64,000 bases of DNA from Anadara kagoshimensis (Eukaryota > Mollusca > Bivalvia > Arcoida > Arcidae). Made by a program: the position numbers and the translations under genes. The stretch is from the NCBI GenBank assembly GCA_021292105.1, contig CM037870.1, positions 21,173,424 through 21,237,423 on the forward strand. The letters are read 5' to 3'. The notes below the pieces were generated by a model. That model was given only the letters and a program-made list of their open reading frames with translations. It ran no database searches and had not been told where the DNA came from. Shown piece by piece: positions 10,470 to 23,972 of this stretch; the first letter of the stretch is position 1; each line of letters opens with the position of its first letter.

Positions 10470-11225
10470 TTTAAGGTCAGTAGACAAATTGAAGATGGAC
10501 CACTTATTACATTTTCCAAATAATGAGAGCTCGGAAAGAATATTGGCGGAAAGAATATTGGCCGAGTTCCATGGTATGCAAGGTCTTTATATTTCGAAAT
10601 TGAGTGGACGATGGTCATCCACTGGGCAGTCTGTCTGGTCATATAAATAACCATTAATGAGAAGGATGTGTATTTATTCTTTAGTAAATAACAGTAATCT
10701 TAACTGGTCATCATTTCTGTTGTCCACTACTGGTCATTTATTCACAAAGTACAGCAAGTGGTCATTTTCAAATTATCAAAATAAAGTTGTCTACTAAAGG
10801 AATTTCAAGTCTATTTAAAACATGGATTAAGTTGTAAATTAACAGTCCCTTGAAAATGACCAGTGTATTACCATGGTCACTTTTACTAGAATGTAATTTA
10901 CATTATGCCCTGTCAGTTGCATGGTCAGTAAATCTTTGTGGTTAAAGTGTTGATGACCATGTCTACTATTTGGCTACCTGACAAACCCTGTGCCCCATGT
11001 TTTGGCCTTTGATAGTGGTCCTATAATTGTCATTTAAATTGAGATATTGTAATTTAAGAAAGCATTTAAAACTGGTCATCAGGTATTTTAGTGGTCTTTG
11101 ATTTTAATTTGTATAAAGGATATGATATGTCCATTGTGTTACCTGACAGGTAAATTTGAACAGGTATGATGGTATGCAGGTGTGAAAAATTAGCTGGAAA
11201 ACTTAAGTAAGGGGTGACCATGGTT
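10470..11225. other. Cluster of TGGTCA / TGACCA hexamers
   Basis: Within about 750 bp the hexamer occurs around 10610, 10634, 10703, 10730, 10758, 10856, 10872, 10921, 10953, 11073 and 11214, counting both strands. Many copies read CTGGTCATTT or similar. It may be a decayed minisatellite or a cluster of binding sites. No fixed period is visible. Confidence 0.4.
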
Positions 11226-11434
11226 GAAGTAAATTGTTGTTTTGATTTATGGACTGGACCACTTTACTTTGTGATTAATTAATTCCTAAGTGGAAAAATT
11301 CTAGGTTCAAAAGGGTGGCTTGTATAGGTTAACTGTGTAAATGGAAAGTAAATACATTTATAAAGTTTTTTGAAAAATGTTGAAAGGTTTGATAAGAAAT
11401 TTACCTACCACTAAGAACAAGGAGGGTGTTTGTG

Positions 11435-11463
11435 GTGTGTGTGTGGGGGGGGGGGGGGGGGGG
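11435..11463. repeat. (GT)n followed by a run of 19 G
   Basis: GTGTGTGTGTG leads into G at 11445-11463. The length is probably unstable and prone to sequencing error. Confidence 0.9.
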
Positions 11464-14400
11464 CTTCCCCACATGTCACAATCTGGATGGAAGATGTCAC
11501 TTTTCCCCTGTGTACAGACAACCCGGAGAGGTAGTTGGTGTCAATGTGGTTCCTAGCCAGTCAACAGATTTGACATTTTGTTGTCAAAGATAAGCTAAAT
11601 GTTTCTGGCACATTGATAGGGAATTGCCTGGTCTGTAGATTCTCTCTTTTCAGTGACAATTGTATACATGAATAGAATGTGTCGTAGTGTAAATAAAAGT
11701 ACTAACCAATAACCATCAATAAAATTATTACAATTTTAAAATTAGAAATAGAGATAGCAAATTTACACATGTTTTTTTAGTGACATTTTCATCTTGGTGA
11801 AATAAATTACTTCATAATAATACTAGTTAAGATAGGCAATTTCAAATATTCCAAATAAGGGCAAGGGATATAATGATATAAAAAAATTATGTTATATGTT
11901 CTTTAAAAAATAGCTGTTTTAAATTTGAGATATTTCTTTACACATCATGATATATGTGAAGATCGGAAAAAGTTAAAAGGCTACATGCTTGGAAGATTGA
12001 ATAATTGACAAATTATTCAACCATGCACACATAACACACATGATGTATACATACCTGAACAGTTCACAAGTTGTGATCATTTTATTATACCAGACACTAA
12101 TAAAAACTTCTCTTAAATAAAATTCACCAAATATTTTAAACTTGCAATTTTATGATGTCTCTGTAAATATTTAGAAAGATATGGTTATATAATTCTGTTG
12201 TAATTAAGAAGTAGATAGGGTATTCACTTTTAAGTGGCTTGTATTTATGATGTACTGATGGGATTTTTATTACCCCTTCATTAAGCTCAAGTGGGGCCTA
12301 TAATCAGATTTAAGTAACATTGTAATGATGATGGTCAGTCTAGTGGTCAGTTTTAACTGTAAATAAATCACAGTTACATGTTAAAGTCTGGTAACCAACT
12401 CGGAGGCTCTCCCTTATCATGACATGGGGGATCATCCCTCCCCCTCCCTAACTGATTCCCTCCTGGCAGTATTATCAGTATCTATGATCAGATCATGATC
12501 TTAGCCCGCTGTTTTTACTCAGTTAACCAAACACCTGTGCTAATAAACAACAAATTAGTTACAGTGTAAATTTAAAGCCTTGTCTTACTTCGTTACTTGA
12601 TGATGATGGGAGTTTGAAAGCTCTAGAAAAATTATTTATGGCTAAACCTCCTAGTTTTAGTTTAACTTAAAAATATTTGTTGAGGGGAATACAGTATGTA
12701 CGGTAACCATTGGTAAAGAGTTCAATCTAAAAGGGGCCCTGCCCTAGTACCAAAATGGCTCCAAAATAATAATTTTGACCCTTAGAAATATCGTCTAGGG
12801 ACCAACCCAGTCCATCTTTTTAGTCGTCTCAGTGTATCGAGTTTTACCATGTTCTTGTTTATATTTTTCTTTGGCTTTATAGTAATACTGATCTTTTCAA
12901 ATGAAATGACTGGAAGGGGGTGGGAAATGTAAATATAAACAGTTGGCCAGTAAGATCAAAATTGTTTCAGTTGTATCTCGTTTACAACAAAAGAGATAGA
13001 ATTATTTGGTCAAGTTTGATTAATGATGTGATGAAGTAGCTGAGAGGAATCTTGTCTTGATGTACTGAAATAGATACAGCTGATAATGATACACAAGAGG
13101 TGAAAAAGTTGATGTTGATGAAACTGGATACATTTAAATAGGGTACCATTTTGATAGGTATGGTCTCTACTAATGAGACAAGTCAGTGGGTAGTCTTTGA
13201 CCATTCATCTAATTATTTTTGTGAAGGCAGAATTTTGCCCTCTTGATGTTAATTTGATGCAAGAGATTTGACATTTGATTTCGTATTTACATCTGACATT
13301 AATCACAAACATTTCTGTAAAAGTGATTAAATGATAAGTATAACATAAGTAGTTAGTACACATATCTAGATGTAGATTGTAGTATATTTACATGGTTTTC
13401 TATTAAAGTCACTTAATGTGAAGTCAGACTGCCCTGGCTTAGAACCTAATCAGCCTTTTGATAACCTAAAGCTCAACCGTTGTGACCTATTTGATTCCCA
13501 TTCCAACTGGTTTCATTTGGACTTGATAAGTTATTTTTTATGCTGTGTATGCAATTAAAAGTAGTTCTAGGGGTTAACTTAAAAAAACCCAACTAAGTAA
13601 GGAATGCACATGCTGTTCTTAAAAACTCTTTTCGATGTTAAAAAAAAATCTGATATTAAATCATTGCCAGTTGCCCACTTATATGTACATGTTTGTGTGT
13701 ATGATTTGAATAAATCTATTAAAGTAAAATTCCAGACGATTCAAAATCTTTTTTGTTTAGTATTTTAGCGAGCTAGCACAATATTTTGGTACTTAGTTTG
13801 CTGTTGAGTAAAACTGTTCCAGTGTCTTTATGTGTCTTGATAATAGGTTGCAATTTTAAAGGAAAAGTTGGAACATATATGAGGAGGGGGGTGGGTCAAC
13901 TTTCAAGGAAAGGTTAGAACATACTGGTATACAAGTTTTTTAATCCCTATTTGGGAAGAAGGGGGGGGGGGGTTCAGTTACACTGGTACACTGGAGGTTT
14001 TTTTTATTTATATGTATAGCCACTTGATTTTAGTGCAGTTCCTTTCTTAACATTAGTATTTATTCCTGATGACCTCATATTATTGGTTCTAACGAGATTA
14101 CTGTGCCTTTTCTATTATACATTTAAACATATTTTTAATGACTTTGTGGTATGTGTTATAACTGGCATTATGACATATATATATCCAGTACATATTTAAA
14201 CTTTAAGGTGATTTTATTAGTACTTTTCATAATTCATTCCCAGATTTAAAACCTGAATTATTTACCTTTCGTTTATTAATCGTTAGGCTTTAATAAGCGA
14301 TATTTTGACAGTTTTTTAATACGGTGCATTTTTATGTTATATTGCGTATTGTATAGAGCATTTAATGTGTTTTATTATATCTTATGAAGTGAATGGCATT

Positions 14401-15500
14401 TTTTCTTCCACATAAAAAGTTTGTTAGTATCAAAAGAAAAAAAAACCAATTTCCAAAAGCAAATTTTCATACCTGATTTTGTTTCAAACGGAAATAAATC
14501 GTAATCGTAAATTCATTTTAGATCTTGTGTTATGATGATATTCCTGCAGGTTTCTAGCGATGACATTACATAAACAGCGTGTAAAGCTTTGATGAGAATT
14601 TGATTATTAAGGGGTATATGTTCTGATCACCTTTGAAGCTGGCGATGAATATTGATAAAATACGATTTCCTCAGAATGGTTTAAAAGCAGACCTGAGCAT
14701 GATTAGGCTGACATTCTTTGATATTTTTCAAAATTATGAGTATCGATTGATCTAGTGGCATTAATACACAAATGCAAACATTCATTTTCCACCAGGAAAA
14801 ATACATTTTTCATGGCGATTTATTGAACAATATTTTTTGAGACGAAGATCAAAGGTTATTAGGATATACAAGCATTTCTATTACATTTCTTATTGTATGG
14901 TATAGATTTAAATAAAGCAGTAATGTCTTTGATCTGGTATTATCTCCCTCATATGGAAAAGCTCATACTTGTCCATGTGTAACACAGACCCAGCCATGCA
15001 TATAAAGTGTATTTTATTCAATACTAAAGTTTTATGTGCGACTTCTTGCCCATATGAGATAATTAAAAACTTTTCTTTTTCATTTTATTATTATATCTTT
15101 ATACAAAATGAATTTGAATATTCCGATGTCTTAATTTGTCTATTCACAGTTTAATATCATAAAGTTAGTGGCAGTGTAAAAATATAATAGGAAATTTAAT
15201 GCTACCGATAAAGATCAGAAAGAAGGCTAGAATTTCAAATAATGTTGTTATGATTTATGGTTTAATATGTTTAATCTCAATTATTTTTTTTTTCTTTGGT
15301 TACTGTGCATTTAAATGGTAGACTATAACTATTTTGACGGTTGAAATTGTAGACTGCAAATATTTAACTTATATCTGCTACTCAATGCCAGTACTGTAAT
15401 GTAAATAATATGAATTAAACTGCATTTATTACTTCTTACAAATGACAAAGTCATTGTTTAATATTTGCCAGAAAATTATCTATATAAAAACATTATATAT
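11464..15500. other. Intron 1 stretch without recognised features
   Basis: AT-rich sequence. A further G run is seen at about 13963-13971 next to a partial local duplication (GGAAAAGTTGGAACATA at about 13861 and GGAAAGGTTAGAACATA at about 13908). No exon, tRNA or complete mobile element was recognised. Confidence 0.55.
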
Positions 15501-15502
15501 AC

Positions 15503-15547
15503 CGACACATGCATTCAGTGTTTACGACACATGCATTCAGTGTTTAC
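15503..15547. repeat. Direct tandem duplication of 22 bp
   Basis: CGACACATGCATTCAGTGTT followed by TA occurs twice, back to back, with perfect identity. This suggests a recent slippage event. Confidence 0.9.
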
Positions 15548-17049
15548 GTCATCAACTTTTAAAAGTGCAAATTATTGAAGAGAAGAACATGTGTATTTCA
15601 GATTGGAATGCCTAAAGCTTTTTTACGGATTTTCAAGATTGTTGTTAAAGTAATTTGATCTTTTCCAAGATTTGCATATTTATTGTACAAATTTTGGGTT
15701 TACAGGAAATATTTTCCAGAAAAGAAGCATCACTGCTCATTTGAAGTCCAAATTTAAAAGATTTTTTTTACATAACCAAAACAAATTTTGACTATTAACC
15801 AGCTACTGGTAATACAATAATATTATTGTTAAATCATTGACTTTCAATTTTGAATCTCTCCTCAAGATCTCTATGTTGTCACATGACATGTCTGTGTTTG
15901 TTTATTGGGTAATGTTTGATGTAGGTTTCTGGATTTACTAGTCAGGGGCAGATAAATCTTGGTAATTGTTTGATGATAGCTGATAATTAGTTTTCTCACC
16001 TGTTGTACAGGTGAGTGATAAGGTAGTTAATTATAGTGTCGTCATGTGTTCTCTAGGTCATCTATTCTGTGACTGCACATTGCACAACATTCATAGCTAA
16101 ATGACCTTGTACAATAAAAATATACAGCTTTTGTTGCAAAATGACCCCAAATATCTGTACTTACATAATAATTTTTGGTTTTCTTTTAATTTAAAAATAC
16201 ACGTACCAGTAGTTAAACCATTTCCATATTGTGAATACCGTAATAAATGAAAATTTATTTTAAAAGCATAAACAAGATAGAAGTCCAATTTGTGTCTTGA
16301 TGTTCTGATAAAATTTGAGCACCGAGTAAGCTATTTATTGGAAGAGCAAAGGAATTGAATAATATTGTTTATGAAAAATCCATGTGAAATTTAAAAATAT
16401 TTTATTATTATTTTATGATTTAAATGATATTGTTCATCACTTTTAAAAGATAATTCAGAAATTGAGACAATGTGTGAAATGACGAAGGTTTTTTTAATCA
16501 ATGCTTGTCTTTTTAGATAAATTTTTTGAAAAAAAACATAAATAAAAAATATAAATTACCTATCAAATTGTGAATTACAATTAATTGAAAGATAAATAAG
16601 ATTACATATATTATAGCTAAAATTATGCACAGAAACATTGTTATAAATACTGTTAAAATCTCGTCAAAATATCTGATAAAAATCCAATCAAATATGGAAT
16701 TTATGTAGGTGAACTTTTTAATTTAAAACTGGTGATAAATTGTCATTAATGCAGGAATAAAAGCAAGTGTTAAGAGCCCTGAAGTAAGAGTGAATTGGCT
16801 CAAGGGATTTCCTCTGAGCGATAAGAATATGTACATATTTACAGTATTTGTCATGTGTAAGAAAGTCCACCAGTAGAGTTAGGAAATTGAAGAAATTGAT
16901 GGAATCAATCATTTATCATTTATGGTAAATAGATCCGTCATGGCTACTTGCTCATCAGATAACATACTGTACTACAGTAAATTATGTTTACAAACACTGA
17001 TTCAAGTAATGAGGAGGAAATGTAAAGATAGAGCTTTTCTTTAAAATCA

Positions 17050-17350
17050 GGATCCTTGGTGGCCGAATGGTCTACAGGGAGTGTTCTCAGTGCCTTTCAC
17101 TGCATTTGTTAGAATCCTAACCGAGGCAGATCCTTGTATGAGGAATGTTGTCGGTTAGCATACTATGCTGAAGGTTGATGGTTTCCTCTGGGTACTCCAG
17201 TTTCCTCCACCAAGCCTCCATATAAGTGAATGAATCTTGACTGATGCCTAAAACACCATTTATTCACCATCTCAGAATTGACCACCTCAATATAAGTGAA
17301 AGAATCTTGACTGGGGTGTAAAAGACCATTATTCCACTCCTCCCATATAC
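17050..17350 (+). mobile_element. tRNA-derived SINE with duplicated tail
   Basis: The head GATCCTTGGTGGCCGAATGG with TCTACAGGGAGTG resembles a tRNA box A region. A worn box B (GTTAGAATCCTAACC) follows at about 17108. The body ends with CTCCAGTTTCCTCCACCA and the tail ATATAAGTGAATGAATCTTG. This tail segment occurs twice (about 17219-17259 and 17290-17330). Related copies are at 38671, 44357, 49473 and, inverted, 43380, showing a dispersed family. It would be transcribed by RNA polymerase III and mobilised by a LINE elsewhere. The 64-codon antisense frame within it is not a gene. Confidence 0.8.
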
Positions 17351-20199
17351 CTGCCAAAGTTAGCTTGTTTCTTCTACTGGTAATGTTTACTTTTCAACAT
17401 ACAATGTATCTGGTACTGAAGGATTACAATAACATATCTGATAATTTTAATAATAAAATGTAAATTTATTCCATCATAATAAGTCATGAAGACCTTGTAA
17501 CAAGCTCGTGTCTCGTAAGTTGGTAACCTGTTACAAAGGTGGTCACCTATGCAAACGTTTCTGTCAGCTTTGAGTTGATAACAACACTTTTAGGTCAGTT
17601 TTAACATTTTGACAGTTTGTAGCTCATCTGGCCTCTCATTTCTTTGGCTTTTCTGATCATGGATCTGGATTTTATACTCATAGTGTTTAGCTTACTTGCA
17701 CAAAGGTATTTTTAATGCTTGGTGTCTGCATAGTTAGTGGCAACCAGTGTTAAATTTATGGGGCAAACCTCTATAAATATGATGCATCCATACAGGGGAT
17801 CTATCTGATGGCATTTGCCACCCTCTTGTTTATCAAAATTTCATGGGCCCCATGATGTAAAATAAGTACAAGTGTCTGAAACACAAATAGATGGCGGTGT
17901 TTTTGGACTGATGACATATATACATTGGGTCTTGTTATGTTACATGTGGGTTTCAAGCTTTCAACTCCAGCAATGTGTGTGACAGTTTACTATAAATATT
18001 TACATTGATATATATCCATCTGTTTATGTAATTTTTGTTTTAAAATCTAAATTTTAAACATCTGGAAATCCCTATCATTTAATTTAGTAAAAAAGACTAA
18101 ATCGTCATGAAAAAAGACTAAATTTGAAGATCAGGGGTTTATTTAAGTGAGAATTTTGTGGATAAGATCTCTAGCTTTTTGTGGTGAAGTAAATCACTGT
18201 TACACATGTGTCTCTGATGTTCTGTTTAATGTCAGTTGACAGTTTTACCTGGCCAGGTAGCACATCATGTGATCTAGAGGTTATTCCTTCTGGCAATTAG
18301 TGAAGGTAAACACAGTTTACCTTGAACAATACTCATAATTTTACATTTAGGAAGTAAATATGATTTGACAAAATTGACTGCGATATTATTCATATATATA
18401 TTCTCGTAATGATGCATAATTATTCTTAACCTAATTTAGTAGTAATGGTGTATTTATTGATAATGTCCTCAAAGTAAATGGCATTACATCTCGCACTGTA
18501 AATACTGAGCACATTATGATTCATTTGTATGCTAGAGTTTAGGTGGCCAGTCTGGTTATGTATTGAAATAAAAGTCAACATGTTCTGAACATAATATCAT
18601 CATTGGCTAGCGGAAGATTGTAAGCATTATTTGAGTCAAACTTGCCAATATTTTTGGATAGGTCATAGTTGTTTTACTGAACAATACCTTGACTCTGCTT
18701 GAGATTAGAATATTGTAGGTATTGAATCAAAGATTTTTTTTTTGAACAATAAACTAGTTGAAAAAATTGTCAATACAAATACTAAAATAATTCAAACACA
18801 GGTTTTTTTCAAAGGAAGGACTTCCATTTGTTCCCTTACTGAAAACTTAAATTTTGCCTAATAAACCCTAAAAATTAAAGAACAGAACCATTTGAACATG
18901 TTTGCGTATTTTTTTTTCTCTCAAAGTTATCACTTCTGATTTATATATGGGGTTACAAATATTAGAAATGTCTTTTTCAACAATCAAGAAAAATAACAGA
19001 TTTAGATTGCTGTGCAATATTTGAAAACATCTCCTGGTTTTGTGTAGTGATAAGTACAAGTGGTGTATTAGATGCCATATGTCATACATGTATATCAGGG
19101 TGATTTGAAGTAGGTATACTTCAGTGGACAGGTTAAAGTTTGAGTATGTTGGTGGCTGGGTGGGTCATTGATTGTTCTGATCTGATAATTCTGCTGTCAA
19201 AATCATCTGCCAGTAAGATTTATCATTAATTTATGTCCAGTTGTGCTGGGAGCTCTCTCCAGAGGCTTAGGCTGTTGATAATGAATTAGTGATATATTAA
19301 TAATTTATTGAATTTGTTGGGTATTGTCAACATCCCATACTGTGATAGATGTACAGGGGTATGGTAAAATTATTCTTACATAATCAGTCATTGTATAGGG
19401 GGAAATTCCTACATAGTGACACATGGCTGACAAGGGAATACACATTGTTATGGATAGAGAGGGTGGAATTTAAGGAGCGTGAAATAAATAGACAATAGAT
19501 CAGATATATTTACTAATGTATTATCCAGCGATTAACAGCTTTACACTTAAATATTAAATTAGTTTTAATTGAATGGAAACTTTACTTAAATTATTTATAT
19601 ATTTGATTTGAGTCACATTTTAAAAATGAAATAAAAATCTAAGTTTTACTGGTAAATATTCTAGTGGTTTCAGTCAAAGAATTTTTGCAGATAGTGTTGG
19701 TTGACAGGCTCAGTTTTCAGTTTTTATTACCCGTAATAACTCCTCAGCTACCAATATATTATGTATAAATCTATATTTTTTCGCATGATATTAACTGCTC
19801 AGCTATATTATTTTGTACTCCCTGTCTGTAGCCTCTTTACATTAAAAGTCAAAATAGGTGAAACAATGTTTTTTCAGGATGCTCTTTTTTCAGTGTACTG
19901 TGGATATATTTTGACATAAATGGATTACGTTTGTATGCATGACATGTTTTATGTATTGTTTTTGTCACCTGAAAGTCCACATTTATTTAAATTGTAAGAT
20001 AAATCTTTAATTTGTACATTTATTGAAATGATAAATTAGATAATTAGCCCCAAAGGCATTCTTCATCAAAAATATTACCTAAATTCTCAAATTTTGTCTA
20101 GATTATTCTTTTGCTTTTAATGATGAATATTTTAAAGTAAATATCAAAAAAATTTAAAAAAAAATCAACATTCCTAATAAAAATGGTACATTTTATAGG
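17351..20199. other. Intron 1 stretch without recognised features
   Basis: AT-rich, without clear repeats or exon-like sequence. Frames up to 73 codons show no family motifs. Confidence 0.5.
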
Positions 20200-20329
20200 T
20201 TGTAAGTGTAAGCATTGTTGGAAATAAGTCAAAATTTTCAACCTGTTCATGTCAGATAATTTCAAAACCTTTGATGGTGGTATATAGGAGACTATTGAAA
20301 AAGTAACCAGTTCAACCCAGAATTGCTGT

Positions 20330-20420
20330 CAAGACTTGTCACTCGGCAAGCCTCGTCTCGGACTGAAATATTCAACCCCTTGGGTGAGATTTCCCTATCC
20401 TACATGGATACTCATAATAG
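20330..20420 (+). repeat. Possible fragment of a dispersed repeat
   Basis: TTGTCACTCGGCAAGCCTCG, TCTCGGACTGAAATATTCAA and TGGGTGAGATTTCCCTATCC stand out as GC-richer than the surrounding intron and read like a piece of a dispersed element. Only one copy is in the window, so this rests on composition and general impression. The 71-codon frame across it is not called. Confidence 0.3.
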
Positions 20421-21685
20421 ATTCTATTAAAATTAAACACATTGGCTGTTATGTGGATTTTTTCCAAGAACGAGAAATTTTGATTCCTTTCAGCAACATA
20501 AAACAACATGAAACAGAATTTTTCAATCTTTTGAATTCCCCAAATGCATAATTGCAAAAAAGGTTTTGAGTCCTTTTTAGACTGTTTGGCACTACTATCA
20601 TTTGACGCAATTTGTGTTGCTTAAAAAATTACAAGAAAATGATATGAAATGATGACAAGGTAAGAAGTGAGATGAGTGAGTTTGTGCGTTTAATTAACAT
20701 GAATTGTTCTGTTTGTTTAAATTAGCCTTATTTGTACTAACGTTACGTGATATTGCAGTTGAATTTTGACCATATTTTTGTTGCTATCACTGGATTTTCG
20801 ACTCAGTAATTGTGTTTGCATGTAAACATCCCGCTTCATTTGCCACGTTGCATGTCATAACACGGTGTTGAGTTTTATTATCGTTCATGTTGTTGATTTT
20901 TATGTGCGTTCATTACTGTGTTGTTTTTAATTTTATTGTCACATTTGAGGTTGATTTTTATGTGTGTACCTATTCCCTACATGGGCCAGCTTCATTGATT
21001 TATCTTATCTTCCAGGGTTGGTACATCAAATATTTATACATTAGTGGTGATCTTTCTTGCATGTTTTAGCACTAGCTGCATGCTGATGAACAATTTAGGC
21101 TGTGTATAAAAGCCAGTCACTCAGTACATTTCTTGAATTTATAACTTCTTCACAGCCTAAAATAAGACTAAGTGTTTGAGTTAATACCGACAAACATGGA
21201 TGGACTCCATTTTGTATCACTTTCTGTACCATAATCAGACAGTTGGCAACAACCAAATTGGCAGACAATTTGGTGTAGAAGTTGTAGGTTTGAAAGCTGT
21301 TGATTAAGATTTTAAAACCAATGTTTTCCATGACTACCAGAAATTCAGCTTTAATTAAGCAAAGTTACAGATCAAGTTTGATAGATGGTTATTTCCCCTT
21401 CAACATCTCCTTTTGTTTTGGGATTATTTGATCTTGACTTACCAAATGATATGAATTGCTCAGAAGTTGTTAGCACTCTTGCTATGGGAGTGAAATAAAG
21501 TTTCACATCTCAGTAAATTTTCAAGCATGTGTTTTATTTATCAAGTGTTATTGTAATGTAACCTAGGCGACAAGAGCTGCTGTGAGAACACACATCAGAC
21601 CACTTGGCCACCATTAGGCCATCCTAGAGCCAACAATTGGAATAATGTTTTCACTCTTAATGCTTACATTATGTACTGCAGCAGT

Positions 21686-21690
<5 letters not shown>

Positions 21691-21718
<28 letters not shown>
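21691..21718. repeat. (TC)n microsatellite in intron 1
   Basis: Fourteen perfect units. Confidence 0.96.
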
Positions 21719-21720
<2 letters not shown>

Positions 21721-22528
21721 ACTCAGTATGTAAAATAAAATTAATAAAGATTAAACAGAATAAATAAGTTGAGGAGTCACAGACAAAACAAAAAACCTCG
21801 TGTGTGTGGTAAATGTTTCTTTTTGACATTATTTATTTCGTCTTATCATGAGTTAGGTTTGACATTACTATTGGATTAATTCTAGTTGGAAGTCATAGCT
21901 GTAATAATAACACTGTTAAAATCACCAACTTTATGTATGGTATGCATAGAAACCCAAATTTTACGACGTCTTAATTAACGCCATAAAATTTTGACTGCCT
22001 AAATAAGCATGTAATTCATCAATATTTAAATAATTCATTATCAGCAAACTTTGAGATAAAGAAAGTAGAGAGTTGGTCTTTGCATACAGATAAGTTGTCA
22101 AGATACCAATTCAATAAAGGTTGCTATACCCAGCTCATAATAAAAACCTGATCCATCAACATAGGTTTTCATTAATGCATAGAGAGGCTATCAATAAAAG
22201 TTTAACTTGTGCAGCCCTTGAATTTGTCCAGTTTTCTTATTGCCAGGAATCAAATTCACCACGAGACATTTAGATTTTATTTACAGATCTTGGGGGTCAT
22301 GCCATGAGTCACAATAAAGAAAATGAATAAAAGGGAAAAAATCAGAAGTGGTTTTATCTGATGACAATTAATCTTAGTTTTAGTGATTGACCAGTTTTCC
22401 TCCATTTTGGTTTATTAATTTTGAGCTTATTAATAAAATGTTTGCTAAATGGATAAGCACTTATTTAAAGGCTCTTATTTATCATTCTTATCAGGTTTGG
22501 TTATTTATTCTAATCCAGAAATAGACTC

Positions 22529-22810
22529 CTTTAGCCCTATCTTCAGTTTTTTGACATTTATCAAGTATTATTTAATATGCTAATAAAGGACTTGTGCCAC
22601 AACTTGCTGTGATTCTTCCACAAGAGTACTGAAGCCGTATTAAAAATTTTTTATGAACTTGAATTTTAATTTTTTTTGTCTCCTTAGCCCTGAGTTCAGT
22701 TTTTTGACATGTATCGAAGTATTATTAATATAAATATGCTAATAATGGGCTAATGCTGCAACTTGCTGTGGTCCTGAAGCCATGTTGTGAAGTTGAATTT
22801 TTTCCATAAT
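22529..22810. repeat. Old two-copy tandem duplication, about 150 bp
   Basis: The first copy starts CCTTTAGCCCTATCTTCAGT at 22529 and the second TCCTTAGCCCTGAGTTCAGT at 22681. Both continue with TTTTTTGACAT, an ATCAAGTATTA-like segment, TATGCTAATAA, GCAACTTGCTGTG and GAAGCC. Substitutions and indels show substantial age. Confidence 0.75.
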
Positions 22811-23343
22811 TATCTTAAAAAACCATTTATTTTCTTCATCTCCGGTTTCATTTTTGTTTACTGTTAATTAATGGCAGGGCATTAGTTATATATACTGCAA
22901 TTAATTAATTTGTTTTTTTACATGTGTAGACCAAGTCACTTGACTTGTAGGTGGCTATTACTGTTAAATCTACTTATAGGCGCCTTTCGTTTTCAATCCT
23001 TGGTCAACTGCATTCAGTTACTGAATGTTTTCAAATCCGCTGCCAATATTGACTGGATTTTTTAGCCTATAAAGTTTTGATAATTGAGCTAGCCACTTCA
23101 CATTGGAAAATAGATGTAGCAATACGACTTCTGCGGGAAGTAGTTAATCCCTAGCATGTATACACAGTGTAATCACATCAAGGAAATATTACTTAAAATT
23201 CATCTTAAATTCTACAAGTGCTATTTTCCGTTTTTTAAGATATTTTGCAGTAGAACACTTATGTTGATATAAGTGTTTTAAGGTGTAAATTGGTTGTTTT
23301 TTTTGTATAATTTCAACATTGATTTTTGTGTTGTACGTGAGAA

Positions 23344-23972
23344 CTGTAATCGTGTCGTGTAGTTTGTTACATATACCGGTATATATAAAATAAATGTATT
23401 CTGAATTGAGCATATTCAGCTACAACCAGGACTGTGGCATGTACCAAGATGTCACTTAAAAAAATGTTTTATTTTAAAGAAAAATTCATTTATAAACAAT
23501 ACATGTTTGGAGATTTATGACTATCATGGTGAAATTCCTTACTTCTGACAGGCACTGAAATTTTGGACAAAGATCTTGAAATACTGTGCAGTAGATTTAA
23601 GTCTTGTGTTTCCATTCCTGTTAGCAAAAATTGCTATTGGTGACTATTTTCTGTAATCGTGTCGTGTAGTTTGTTACATATACCGGTATATATAAAATAA
23701 ATATAATTCTGAATTGAGCATATTCAGCTACAACCAGGACTGTGGCATGTACCAAGATGTCACTTAAACAAAATGTTTAATTTTAAAGAAAATTCATTTA
23801 TAAACAATACATGTACAATTTTATATATTTGGAGATTTATGACTATCATGGTGAAATTCCTTACTTCTGACAGGCACTGAAATTTTGGACAAAGATCTTG
23901 AAATACTGTGCAGTAGATTTAAGTCTTGTGTTTCCATTCCTGTTAGCAAAAATTGCTATTGGTGACTATTTT
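23344..23972. repeat. Recent two-copy tandem duplication (307 bp and 322 bp)
   Basis: Copy 1 is 23344-23650 and copy 2 is 23651-23972, each starting CTGTAATCGTGTCGTGTAGT. They are nearly identical. The main difference is a 15-bp insertion in copy 2 after AACAATACATGT (ACAATTTTATATAT-like). Each includes the palindrome ATATACCGGTATAT. The junction is the direct joining of TGACTATTTT to CTGTAATCG. No coding content. Confidence 0.93.

Noticed and set aside
17050-17130. tRNA-like sequence with box A and box B
   Set aside because: No cloverleaf can be drawn and the same head occurs in several dispersed copies with a SINE tail, so it is a SINE promoter and not a tRNA gene.
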